A stretch of DNA of 64,000 bases, from NCBI RefSeq assembly GCF_932526225.1, contig NC_064036.1:1736001-1800000 (forward strand), given 5' to 3'. This DNA comes from Nematostella vectensis. Its lineage: Eukaryota; Cnidaria; Anthozoa; Actiniaria; Edwardsiidae. Below, in pieces: positions 24,666 through 36,600 of this stretch; positions within the stretch are counted from its first letter, which is position 1; the number at the start of each line of letters is the position of its first letter. The translations under genes and the position numbers were made by a program. The notes under the pieces are model-generated. The model worked only from the letters and a program-made list of their open reading frames with translations, searched no databases and was not told the DNA's origin.

Positions 24666-24693
24666 AACTAAATGTCGCCTCGACGGCGGCGTG
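24666..24693 (-). repeat. Right terminal inverted repeat, 12-bp-spacer type
   Basis: Read inward on the minus strand: CACGCCG (24693-24687), 12 bp, then CATTTAGTT (24674-24666). It shares the terminal six bases and the inner 13-bp block with the left end, but with a spacer 11 bp shorter. Confidence 0.75.
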
Positions 24694-24756
24694 GACGAGA
24701 ATGTTTTTTCAAGAGTCTAATGGTCAATTCTTATTTCCCTTTATAGAAGTTCCACT

Positions 24757-25890
24757 ATGATCCACCTTGATCTCGGCAATTGCTCGGTTAGACTCTTTTT
24801 CGCGGATTTCAGAAAAGCATTCGATTTAATTGACCATCACATCTTACTAGATAAGTTAAGATCACTTTATGTTGAAACGGCACTTTTGCGCTGGGTTGCA
24901 GCCTTTCTACAAGGGCGTTCGCAGTCTGTTTGCCTCGATGGTAAAACATCTTCCTCGCAACTACTTAACGGGGAAATCCCCCATGGTACCAGGTTTGGGC
25001 CCATTCTCTTCTGCGTAATGGTCAATGACTTGGTCAGGACGTGGCCCCCGCGGGCTAAGTTTGTGGACGATTTGACTGTTCTTGAGGTGGTACCTAGGAA
25101 CTCACCATCCCTCCTAGGACACATTGTTAACGACATTCAAGCATATGCCCTAAAGAATAACATGCGCCTTAATCCATCAAAGTGCAAAGAAATGTCCGTT
25201 AGCTTCTTAAACTATGATAGTTGCAGTTGGCAGCCCCTGGCCGTAGGCGGCAATATAATCGATCGGGTGGAGTCGTTCAAGCTGCTTGGCGTTCTCATAT
25301 CGTGTGACTTGACATGGGTTGCGCACTGCGACTTCATAATTAAGAAGGCTAACAAAAGGCTTTATGCTCTAAGAGTACTTAAGAAATGCGGCCTGGATGC
25401 CATAGAGCTGATAACAGTCTACCGGTCACTTATCAGATCGGTCATTGAATATGCGTCTGCAGCCTTTGCGAACCTTCCAAATTATCTGTCTAACGCCCTA
25501 GAGAATGTTCAGAGGCGTGCGCTCAAGATCGCTTTCCCAGGTAGTAGTTATGAGGGCTCACTCACGCTTGCAAACCTTCCAACGTTGCACGAGCGAAGAA
25601 ATATTGCATGCCAGCGATTCGTTCCCAGAATCAAACCAGAGAATCCTCTTTTTCCTATCATTAAAGGGTGTCGCATTACGCACGATTCAGGTTATAATCT
25701 CCGGTCTAAATCTAAATCGTATCAGAGGCCTACTAATACGAGTCGTTTCAACGAGTTCGTTACTGTTAAATATGCTGATTACATTTGATTAATTGTACTT
25801 TATTGTAGTTCTTACTTGTATATCTGACTCTCCTGTAATCCAGTCTATACTGCGAAAGGTTGAATTAAACTCATTATTATTATTATTATG
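24757..25890 (+). mobile_element. 5'-truncated non-LTR retrotransposon (reverse transcriptase)
   Basis: The frame 24757-25788 encodes the middle and end of a reverse transcriptase of the CR1/L2/Jockey type. Visible are FFADFRKAFDLIDHHILLDK (motif A), GEIPHGTRFGPILF (motif B) and FVDDLTVLE (the catalytic YxDD-type motif with F), followed by the thumb/C-terminal region ending at TGA 25787. The endonuclease and the first reverse-transcriptase blocks are missing, as expected of 5' truncation. A terminal (ATT)n tract near 25869-25890 is the typical 3' tail of such elements. The first 230 bp of it and its upstream flank also occur in the captured segment at 27358-27626. The frame is intact from motif A on, but a 5'-truncated copy is not expected to be mobile. 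Confidence 0.85.
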
Positions 25891-25990
25891 TATATTTTTA
25901 TCAAAACACCATTCTAACAAGCTTTGACCTTGTGAAAAATATATCAAGGATGTAACAGCATTCCAAAGATTTAGATGCCATACTGTAGTT

Positions 25991-26163
25991 CAGGGGCGGA
26001 TCTAGCATTTTGCCAAGGGGGGGATCTGGCCCAAAAATTTTCGCCATTATTTTACCTTCGTAACGATTTTGGGGTGAAAAAATACACTGAAAACAATGAA
26101 AAAGAAAGCCCAAGGGGAGGTTTAAACCCCCTACCCCCCCCCCTCCCCATAGACCCACTACTG
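25991..26163. mobile_element. hAT-like MITE, about 170 bp
   Basis: It begins CAGGGGCGGATCTAG, a start typical of hAT-type elements. The 8-bp CTGTAGTT occurs immediately before it (25983-25990) and again at 26161-26168. The right end reversed (TAGTGGGTCTATGGGG) is an imperfect match to the left. It is non-coding and rich in G/C homopolymers. The exact right border is ambiguous by three bases because the element end and the duplication overlap. Confidence 0.65.
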
Positions 26164-26632
26164 TAGTTTTCATGTACCACAACTGATTATTCAGAAAAAT
26201 GTGTTGAAACTAAACTTCACAAATATACCTCCTGTCATGCATTACATATTGGTGCACCCACCCTTTGGCCTGTTGGTTTTAGAAACCCTGGATCCACCCA
26301 TACTGGCTACTCAAAAATGAATGCAATGGAGGCAAATCCTCAAACCAAACCATGTTCATTGACCTATGTTAGGGTTAGAGAGAAATAAATATAACAAAAA
26401 GTCAATGGGGAGAAGAAAATAGGAGATATGAATGACTCTATTTGAAAAAAATGTGACTCTACTTTAAAAAATATATAACAATAATGCAATAATAGCTTAA
26501 ATGAGCATATTCCTAACATTTTCCCCCTTTCTCTTTACCTATATGTTTGATATAAAACTGTTTTCTTTACAGATTTATTATCGAAAAAGCACAATTTTGA
26601 TGTTGTTTTTATATAATTTAAGTACCTTGCTC

Positions 26633-28072
26633 CCAGGGTGGAGGACTTTGAGAAACGGGAGTTTGAGAGACAGGGGTGCTTGACAGCTTAATCAATTTTA
26701 ACCCTAAGGGATAGCACTAAGGGCATGGTCAACAACAATTCTTACCCCTAAGAGATAGCACATTGGGTGTGGTCAGAGGAATTTTTAACCCTGAGAGATC
26801 TTTGTTTACACCATTCTTTTTCAGGTATGCTGATACACCGGTTGCTATGGCAACTACCACAGCACCTCATTTGGACATCATACAGGGGACACATGACCAG
26901 CTGTTTTCAAAACTGTTCTATTCGTGATATCCAATTTTATTATCTACCGAATGTAATGTTATTATTTTTAAATATATATGTATATAAAAAAACAGTTTTA
27001 ATAAAATACTTTTGGTTTAAATATTCACCTTATATCGAAATCTCCCCCCCTCCCATATATATGAAGATAATATACAGATTTAGGCACTGCCTAAAAGCGG
27101 AGCCAGCATTTAACACCTTTTTGTGTTGACTGATAGGGGAAGTTTTAGAGGGGATTTTGGTGTCTCTAGAATGTTTTATTTAATGAGATTAAAAATATGT
27201 CAAATTTTATTGCCATGTAATTATGAATCGTATTGGCCCCTCCAAATGGACCAAGCAAGCACTCATTCAATAATATTAAATATGCAGTATGAAAGTTTAT
27301 AAAATACTAAAACTTGGTGTGAAAAAGGCTGTCAAAGTTCAAGGTGTCACATTGACGAGAATGTTTTTTCAAGAGTCTAATGGTCAATTCTTATTTCCCT
27401 TTATAGAAGTTCCACTATGATCCACCTTGATCTCGGCAATTGCTTGGTTAGACTCTTTTTCGAGGATTTCAGAAAAGCATTTGATTTAATTGACCATCAC
27501 ATCACTAGATAAGTTAAGATCACTTATGTGCTGGGTTGCAGCCTTTCTACAAGGGCGTTCACAGTCTGTTTGCCTCGATGGTAAAACATCTTCCTCGCAA
27601 CTACTTAACGGGGAAATCCCCCATGGGGGACTTTGAGAAATGGGAGTTTGAGAGACGGGGTGCTCGACAGCATAATCAATTTTAACCCTAAGGGATAGCA
27701 CTAAGGGCATGGTCAACAACAATTCTTACCCCTAAGAGATAGCACATTGGGTGTGGTCAGAGGAATTTTTAACCCTGAGAGATAGCATTAAAAAAAACAA
27801 TTTTTTTAAATTTGCTGACGGATCCTATATTGTTATGTTACCGACAATATAGTCGAAAGTATTAACTGATCAGTTGACTTGTGGTTTATTGTAAAATACA
27901 TTTCAAGCGTTTGGGCCACCACTTAGCGTGAGACACCCTAAAAGATAGCAGAATCGGAAAAATCCTAAAACACACCTTAAGAGATAGAAGTTGGTAAGAA
28001 TATTATACCATAAAAGATAGGTCAAGCACCCCCGTCTATCTTTCTGGAGAGTACCCCCCTCCCCCCCCCGGA
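26633..28072. mobile_element. hAT-like element that captured host sequence
   Basis: Flanked by identical 8-bp CCTTGCTC (26625-26632 and 28073-28080). The ends are imperfect inverted repeats of about 53 bp with a conserved inner block: AGACAGGGGTGCTTGAC on the left and GTCAAGCACCCCCGTCT on the right, at nearly equal depth (36 and 37 bp in). Subterminal copies of CCCTAAGAGATAGCA-like motifs recur through 26700-26790, 27690-27790 and 27940-28020. The middle (26798-27626) is foreign, copied from the ureF/retrotransposon locus. The left-terminal 155 bp of the element (26643-26797) are repeated after the insert (27627-27780). There is no transposase frame, so it is non-autonomous. Confidence 0.7.
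26798..27626 (+). pseudogene. Captured copy of ureF last exon plus reverse-transcriptase fragment
   Basis: 26798-27357 is nearly identical to 21552-22117: the ureF intron 6 acceptor, the last coding exon through its TGA, and the 3' flank with AATAAA. 27358-27626 matches 24698-24986 (start of the truncated retrotransposon) with small deletions that break the reading frame. The RAG1-like transposon present between these two parts in the original is absent here. The exon copy still has a good acceptor and intact frame but no upstream ureF exons, so it is a gene fragment. Confidence 0.9.
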
Positions 28073-28346
28073 CCTTGCTCTAATAAAAAAACCTTTCCTT
28101 GATAGAAGTTTCATTAATGTATCAAAGCTACATTCTGACCAGCTTTGCCCTTGCAAAGAAACAAATGATGGGTGCAACAGCATTCCAAAAATAGAATGAT
28201 ACAGTAGGATCCACATATGCTAATGCTACTCCAAAATTAAATGCAAGGAGGAGAACAAATTGATTGAAAATGTCTAATTTCAAACCTTTAACCTATTTTA
28301 ATTTATTTAGGGTGCAGAGAGGAGACAGCAACTAATATCAATAGTC

Positions 28347-28599
<253 letters not shown>

Positions 28600-28831
28600 A
28601 AGAAATTGGACTATAGCTTTGATAAAAAAAATCATCAGTAATGCAACAACTTGGTTGAGCACTCTCCTAACATTTCCCCTTTCCTCATTATCTTTAGGTT
28701 GATAGAAATAATGTTTTTAGATTTATCATTGAGGGCAAGTATTTGCTTTAAAAAAACCTATTTCACATTTACTGCTGTATCAAAGTAAGAAATCCCCTAC
28801 TTTATTATCTTTAAGACATTTGCCTATTCTC

Positions 28832-29975
28832 ATGCCTCCCAGCCTTCAGCATCAATCATGGCCCTCGGGTAGTCCTTGGTTGGTTTTACCTTAATAAAAG
28901 TGAAAACAATTATGAGTATTTTTTTCTTTCAAAACAACATTTTCATCATGCCATTTATAACCCTATTAACTTTTCACAACTATTTGAATAATAAATAAAT
29001 AAATAAACACAATAGATAGTATGCAAGATGCAGACAATATAAGCTAAGCAAAAAGAATATAGGTAATGGGGTTGCATTTTGTGTTTTTATTTTCGATGAG
29101 AAAATTCTCTTGTAACTGTAAAGTTAATATATAGTAAGTATATATAGTATATATAAGTTATTTGTAGTTATGATAATGTTAAAAAAAGTTGCTGTATCTT
29201 CGAGAAGCCTAAATACACAAAATATAAAGACAGGAAAGGTCTTCTTTAGCAATAAATGATAGGATGATATTTGTCAGCCTATTAAATATCTCAACGCAGT
29301 CAGTACAGAGAGAACGACGAATATCAAAGGATGTTGTTATGCTCAAATTGTTTGATTTAGACCACGAATTCTCAAAGCAAACTCTATAAACAAATGTATA
29401 AACCGAACAAGCTAAGTGACATTGCAACAGTAACTAGACTACTACGTATTTCTGTCGTTAAATTCTTACTTACCGTGAGGAATATATGCCTGAATTTATA
29501 GAACGTGTAAGTATTTACGAATTTAACATTTTCATTGCCAGTGGAATGAAAACACTCAAGTGCACAATTATAAGCCAATCGGAATTCAAGTAGATGGTAT
29601 TAAAGCCAATCAAAACAGGGATAGGTGACTTTGATATGACATCTTGACGTCAAACTGGTACGGTGTTTTAGCTTGAGCGATTGGTTTTGGAAAAAAAAAA
29701 CCATGAATAAACGAGCATTATAACAGCACAACAATAAAAGAAAAATAACTGTGATATTCTCAATACAAACCGTCGTTCAAAACTCACCTTGGAAGTGTTT
29801 TTCGTCGCTTTCTGTTTGTCGCTTGTGCGGTTGTGTTCGCTTTTTGTTGTAAACTGTGAACTTGTCGGCTTTCTGCTAGCAAGAAACTCGTCGACACAAG
29901 TGATATATTTTTATAGCTGAAAAAATACATAAATCCAAGGCCCTTTCTTCTCAGGATCTCCTTATAGATCTCCAT
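28832..29975 (-). other. Possible small minus-strand gene upstream of USP39
   Basis: Weak candidate. On the minus strand, an exon ending AACACTTCCAAG|GTGAGTT at 29787 can be joined in phase to an exon after CACTTTTATTAAG (near 28889). This reads ...KNTSK-VKPTKDYPRAMIDAEGWEA then stop near 28832. Upstream the frame stays open as KPTSSQFTTKSEHN, and an ATG at 29975 (MEIYKEILRRKGLGF) could connect through a short 56-bp intron. Another donor (CTCACG|GTAAGT at about 29469) would also join in frame. I do not recognise the product; the splice pattern is guessed. Confidence 0.2.
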
Positions 29976-29979
29976 AGAT

Positions 29980-30606
29980 ATAGACGGTAAGGAATGTTAT
30001 TAGAATGGTAGTGTAGAGCCTCTAAGTAGTCCTTTTTTTGCTGCTGCAACGGACGGGATTCACGAACACTCGGGTAGATTTTACTACCGGCTCGTACTTC
30101 AGACAAAACGGTTCCTCGAAGATTTCAGCCCATTTGAATCCGCATATTTTCTCATTAAATACTATTTTCAATCTGCCTTTTTTGCTGTGAACATACCAAC
30201 TTTGTTGGCGGTAAAAAAAATAAAGTATGTAAATTAGTAAGACCGAGAGGGCCTGGGAGTTGCACTATTGACTGGATAGATTGTGACACCACAGGATACC
30301 CGCGCGATGACCACAAAACCGTCGCATAGCTATATGAGCTCCGCGAGCGGCTAATATGAAAATAAAACATTCGCTCATTGGGTACCCTGTGTTATTTTAT
30401 TATTTCCGTTATTCCGTTATTTCTGTGTTATTTTTTTATTTTTCAGTCTGCCCTGAAGAAGTCTTATTAAAGACGAAAATTTGGCAGAGTCGATTTCCAG
30501 TTTTTGGTGTATTGTATTCATTGTTCTGGTACGAGATCGCGACAGTTTGGGCTTTTTGATTCTATTATTATTTCCGAGGTAGACTGGAACCAGAGCTAGA
30601 ATCAAT
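29980..30606. promoter_or_regulatory. Upstream region of USP39
   Basis: A 600-bp AT-rich stretch upstream of the USP39 start, with no convincing gene. It contains a hammerhead-like fold at 30447-30488. If the small minus-strand candidate is real, this is a divergent promoter. Confidence 0.4.
30447..30488 (+). ncRNA. Hammerhead ribozyme-like motif
   Basis: TCTGCC (30447-30452) can pair with GGCAGA (30483-30488). Between them lie CTGAAGA (30453-30459), a stem GTCTT/AAGAC with loop ATTA (30461-30474), GAAA (30475-30478) and ATTT. This matches the CUGANGA - stem II - GAAA core of hammerheads with a minimal third stem, as known from tails of Penelope-like retroelements. No retroelement body is seen beside it, so it is probably a solo remnant. 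It ends 118 bp upstream of the USP39 start codon. Confidence 0.5.
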
Positions 30607-33600
30607 ATGGCGGACGCGGTTGGCGATGTAGAAGCTCGTGGTGTGAAGCGACCCCTGGTTGAAAACTACAGCGACGGAGAAGAGGAGGAAGAGAGAAGAA
30701 AGGCTAAAGGTAATCTCCTTAAATGTTTACGCAAGCTATATGGTGAAAAACAACGCCACGAGAGGGTTTCCAAAGGTCGTTAATCCATCTTTGTCAAGAA
30801 AGTAAATCATATAGCTACCAAAGATTTCTATGGAAGAATTTCAACTATATTATTATGAACGTCAATAGCTTAGCAAGTTGAACTATTAATAGGATGCATT
30901 TTAAGTACGTTTTTTATGTCATTTTTAGAGAAAAGTGCATATCAGAGTCGACATTGCCCATACCTTGACACTATCAACAGGTAAGGAGACGTAGTTTCTT
31001 TCTTTATACATGATCCATGGTTCTAAAGATGATTTCTGTCTTTTAGTATGATATATTAGCTTGTTAGTACTATGTTTTAGTTGTAAAGTACTTTGTTCAC
31101 TTTGCCTAGGCATGTGCTCGATTATATTATTTTAGCTTGTTAGTACTATGTTTTAGTTATAAAGTACTTTGTTTCCTTTGCCCAGGCATGTGCTCGATTA
31201 TACTATAATAGCTTGTTAGTACTATGTTGTAGTTGTAAAGTACTCTGTTTACCTTGTCTAGGCATGTGCTCGATCATATTATATTAGCTTGTTAGTACTA
31301 TGTTTTAGTTATAAAGTACTTTGTTTACCTTGCCTAGGCATGTGCTCAATTATATTATATTAGCTTGTTAGTACTATGTTTTAGTTATAAAGTACTTTGT
31401 TTACCTTGCCTAGGCATGTGCTGGATTATATTATATTAGCTTGTTAGTACTATGTTTTAGTTATAAAGTACTTTGTTTTTCTTGCCTAGGCATGTGCTCG
31501 ATTATATTATATTAGCTTGTTAGTACTACGTTTTAGTTATAAAGTACTTTGTTCACTTTGCCAGGCATGTGCTCGATTATATTATATTAGCTTGTTAGTA
31601 CTATGATTTAGTTATAAAGTACTTTGTTCCCTTTGCCAGGCATGTGCTCGATTATATTATATTAGCTTGTTAGTACTATGTTTTAGTTATAAAGTACTTT
31701 GTTTACTTTCCCTAGGCATGTGCTCGATTTTGACTTTGAGAAGCTGTGTTCCATTTCCTTGTCACACATTAATGTTTATGCCTGCCTGATATGCGGAAAA
31801 TACTTTCAAGGTAGGCATAAAATGTAGTATATTGTATCCTGTTTTCAGAGAGGCATTTAACATATAACTCCAACTATGTGATGAAAACAGCTCTAGATAA
31901 CCAAAATTATCCCAGATTCCTCCAGATAACATCACACTTCGTGTGCTGTGATTGACAGGTCGTGGACGGCACTCTTACGCCTATACCCACAGTGTCCAGT
32001 TTGGCCATCATGTTTATCTGAATCTCCATACCTTGAAAGTAAGTTGGTTGTGACTGTTTAATGGATATTTTGTGGAATAAACAAGGATTAAAATTTATTG
32101 AGCTCTAGCTTATTTACAACCCCAATACCTAGCCCAGGATCAGTGTGCAATGAGAGAGCTGGACAAGCTTATAAATACAAGGCTCTTGGGTGAATATCAA
32201 AAAACATGACAGGAAAAGTGCCTCATTTGCAAAGGTGTCCAAGTCGATAAAGGTGCCCAATTCTCAAGTTTTAGGAAAATCAGGGACTGCAAAACCATTG
32301 AGAACACATGAGATTGCTAACTTATTTGCCCAAGATTCTAATCTCCATGTTCTCACTCCAGTCAATCCATGACATAATCAACCTGGACTATTCATTTACT
32401 TTCCTGTGCCATTTGTGATCCTATTGAGGTTGTTTTTATTTTTTCATTTCAAGTTTTACTGTCTCCCTGACAACTATGAGGTCATTGATTCCTCCCTTGA
32501 TGATATCAAGGTATAGTAACTCCAACTTTTTTTCTTTAAACTCTCTACATGACTAAGTGTATGGTAACAATCAACTAACACTGGTATTTGGAATGTCAGT
32601 ATGTACTTAACCCAACCTTCACAAAGAAATACATCAAGGAGATGGACGAGTCAGCCAGACTGTCAAGAGCATTCGATGGGGCTACATACTTGCCAGGTAT
32701 AGCTTGACATCCTTGAGAGTTTTGTATTGCATTGGGAGGTTAGAGAGGCAAACTAAGGGGAGGAGAGACTTCTCTCTCATACTACAAACTGAACCTACCT
32801 CTACTGGGTCCAGAGGGTACCACACTATTCTGTATTGTGATGCAGCAAAAGATAAATTCTAACTTTTTACCACTGCCCTTTTTCAGGCATCGTTGGTCTC
32901 AACAATATCAAAGCCAATGACTACCTGAATGTTGTGCTACAAGTAAGCCACATGTTCAGCTTAATTTGAGATTTTACATGAACCACTGATTTTACATGAA
33001 GTGATGTTTTTCCCCAATCTTGTAAATCTGTATATTTTAACCTTGTTGTTGCTTTGATCAAGGCATTTGCATTTATTACACCAATCCGGAACTACTTTTT
33101 GAGAGAGGAAAACTACAATGTGATCAAGAGGCCCCCTGGGGACATCATGTTCCAGCTAGGTATATGCTTAATGTTATTTATAATAAAACTGTTTTTATAA
33201 CCACTTGAGGAAGATAGTATAATAGTTTCTGTATTAAAATACATAGAAACTCACTACTTTCCCCTTGCAGAATTTTATAAAACATAAGAGTACCTTTGTA
33301 AATTGTTATGTTTCAGTTCAACGTTATGGTGAGCTCCTGCGAAAACTGTGGAATCCTCGGAATTTCAAAGCTCATGTCTCTCCCCATGAAATGCTTCAGG
33401 TATTCCCTATTTTAATAAATACAAAAAGCCCATAAATACAAAAAGCCTATTTTAATACAGTGATGACTAAAACTATTGCAACATTCACTGCGGTAACCTT
33501 GATAAAAAACCCTGGTAACCGTGGTCACACCTGCGGTCAGACACTCTAACCTCAGAAAAAATTTTTGGTAGTTTAACCACGGTTAGGATGTACTCCAACA

Positions 33601-36600
33601 CAACTACCAAAAGTGCACACAATCCCCGTGACATTGCTCTTTACTGATGTAGATGTCTACGTAGATTTCCCCTAGACTTTGAATAGTTGCAGATGTCCCC
33701 AAGACTAAAATATCTACAATGAAAATGGCAATGTCAAGTCATGTTAAAAGTCAGATGAGTTCCCTGCAATCTGGATAAGATACCTAAGAGAAAATATCAT
33801 CTTCTTTATGGGCCTGATGGGGAGTCAATTTTATGGCAAAGTGATCGTGAAAATTGTTTTATTTTGTGGGTTCTCTGTCCCTAGGCTGTGGTTTTGTGCA
33901 GCAAGAAACGGTTTCAGTTCACCAAGCAGGGAGATCCCATTGAGTTTTTACCATGGTTTCTTAATGCACTGCATACAGCTCTCAATGGAACAAAGAAAAT
34001 GTCAAGCAGTAAGTTACAACAGTTTCCATAGTAGTGCAGTTTTGTGGAACAGCGTTCCATCGCACCAACACCAAGCAGAATCTCTTAACAGCTTATCCTT
34101 TAGCCGATTTCGATGTATCACAATGCCACATTGTATTGTTTTTGGCTTTTGGGATTTTCTCTTCTGTCAGTAAAACCATTCTGAGCCAATTAGAGTTTTG
34201 CTTTGTGCACTTCCTGGGCAACTGCACTAGTCGAGAGATGGTAAGAATCTTATTGGCTTAGAATAATTTGACTGGCGGAACAGAAAATCCCAAAAGCCCA
34301 AAAAAAATCAATGTTTTGAAAATGTGGTGCCGCGATACTTTGAAATCATCTATAAGTCTGGCTGTAAGAATTTCTTTGAAAATATATAACACCTCATTCA
34401 TGGAAATCAGGCAATTACTTAATCATATCATAGTATAATGTATACAATAAAGCATATTTTAAGCCCTGATTGTTTTACTATGTCTAAATAAAGTTACAAA
34501 TTACTTCGTACTGTATAATCTAATTTTTCCTGGGGGCGAGCGCAAAACGGACCTCCGTTTTTTGCCCTCTCCCCCAGGAACCACACGGCTCGAAATACAA
34601 GATGGCGCCCGATCACCGAACGGAGAGGGTTTTCCGCGATGATAACACTGAGTACCGCCTGCAAGCAGGCTAGCTTTGGTCATAGCCGCATTGTCACCAG
34701 TTTACTTCCAGTCGATTACATAACAATCTCTGATTATTTTTAACGGAAAACATGAAACATATTTCAAAATTGAAAGCAGTGTGTCTATTGGAACTTTCTT
34801 TGAGGATGTGATTGATAATTTAGAGCAGATGGCCTGTTAAATATCTCGGATTCAGATAGATTCTTTTGTCTTTTAACGGATGAGATTTCCGTCCAACCTC
34901 TAAACTGGTGACAATGGCTCTAGGTAAAAATGACAAAACAATTGGCATCAAATCTAAAGGAAATAAATTTCTGTTCAAGTTAACAGGAAATTTGATCCAG
35001 TTTCTACTGAATTTGAGTGGACAGATTGTGTCGTAGGTTTTAGTGTACTGTATTGCATTGACAATTTCTGAGCCTGAATATTATTATTTGAAAGCCTATG
35101 TAGATTACAGCTAATGAACCTTCTATACAAAAAAGTCAAGATCATTGTACATACCTCTTTTTAGGTATAATCTTCAAGTCCTTCCAAGGCAAGATGAGGA
35201 TATACTCAAGGAAGGTTCCTCAAACAGAGGTACAGCGCAATGTGTTTTCTTGTCTACTTATTCATGAGCACCTCTAAGCCTTTATTTCCCCCCTCAACAG
35301 AATGAGGAGGAAAAAGCAGAGCAGATGAAACTTGAAGAGTATCAAGGTGAACTGTTAGCACTTGTAATGAAATTACAGTTTGATTCTTTTATCCATCTTT
35401 ATTTATTTTATTTACTACAGTAATTAGAGTCTAAGCTAGCACAAGTGTAGGGGGGGCAGCTAGAATTTTACAATGGTCATATGAAAGAAAACAGTAATTG
35501 CCCCCCCCACTAGTAAATCCCAACAGAAGTGTCTAGCTACAGTATGGCCCTGGTAATTAGATTGGTAATTAACTGTATAGAACACAGTTTGTCCTATACT
35601 GTACCATTACTTGTACTGTAACAGTAGCATGTGGGACAGGTTGAGAAAGCAATTGGGCCGTGAAAAGATAAGCTCCTCTTGGGTAGATTAGCTATTGTGG
35701 GTTGACTTACCTTTCACAAGTACTTCCATCAGGCATAGTTCATAGGAAAATTGTGTTCTACTGTATACTATAATTTATTGAATAACCAACTCACCTGAAA
35801 CATGAAAATTTAAATAATGTCCCCAGCATTAATTCAAGCAATTACAGTACTGTATGTGTTATAAGATACCAAGAACAGGCCCCTGTATCCACTTATTAAT
35901 TCAGTTAAAGTCATCAAACCAGTCTAATAGCTTTGTTCCTAACATTGTCCTATCTTGTTGTATTCTGTTGACTTCAATACTTCAAAGTTTTTTTTTCTTT
36001 ACAGTATTTTTATTGGAAAACAGAGTAGCAGTATTGTTATCTTGATTGAATGGACTCACCTAGATATCTGAATAATAGTAAATGAATAGAACTTTGACTA
36101 AAGTGTGTCATGCTTCTTATTTCTCTACAGAGACAGTGTCTGAGTCACCATTCTTAGTCCTTGCACTAGACATCCCCGCAAGCCCTCTTTTTAAGGTACC
36201 ATCTCAGCCTGGCATTGTACATACAGTAAGCTAGGAATAAACTCGTGCTGTAATTAACATCAATCGCCTGGCATTGTACATACAGTAAGCTAGGAATAAA
36301 CTCGTGCTGTAATTAACATCAATCGCCTGGCATTGTACATACAGTAAGCTAGGAATAAACTCGTGCTGTAATTAACATCAATTGCCTGGCATTGTACTTA
36401 CAGTAAGCTAGGAATAAACTCGTGCTGTAATTAACATCAATCGCCTGGCATTGTACATACAGTAAGCTAGGAATAAACTCGTGCTGTAATTAACATCAAT
36501 CGCCTGGCATTGTACATACAGTAAGCTAGGAATAAACTCGTGCTGTAATTAACATCAATCGCCTGGCATTGTACTTACAGTAAGCTAGGAATAAACTCGT

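Larger units (their letters stand above)
22118..24693 (+). mobile_element. RAG1-N-terminal-like DNA transposon, 2,576 bp
   Basis: Inserted downstream of ureF. Both ends begin CACGCC going inward and share an inner identical block GCGACATTTAGTT, 27 bp from the left terminus and 16 bp from the right. GACG flanks both sides (22114-22117 and 24694-24697). The paralogous region at 26798-27626 has the same flanks joined as CATTGACGAGAATG with a single GACG, so it is an empty site. This fixes the element borders. The element carries one two-exon gene (22611-23973) in plus orientation, followed by about 720 bp that I cannot assign. Its ends and protein suggest relation to the RAG/Transib-like elements, but RAG and Transib transposition usually makes 5-bp duplications, so family placement is open. 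Confidence 0.85.

Noticed and set aside
33808..34173. 121-residue frame overlapping USP39 exon 10
   Set aside because: It reads exon 10 out of frame; the in-frame translation is the USP39 sequence.
34034..34261. Short plus-strand frame in USP39 intron 10
   Set aside because: It lies between well-supported exons 10 and 11, has no domain and no splice support.
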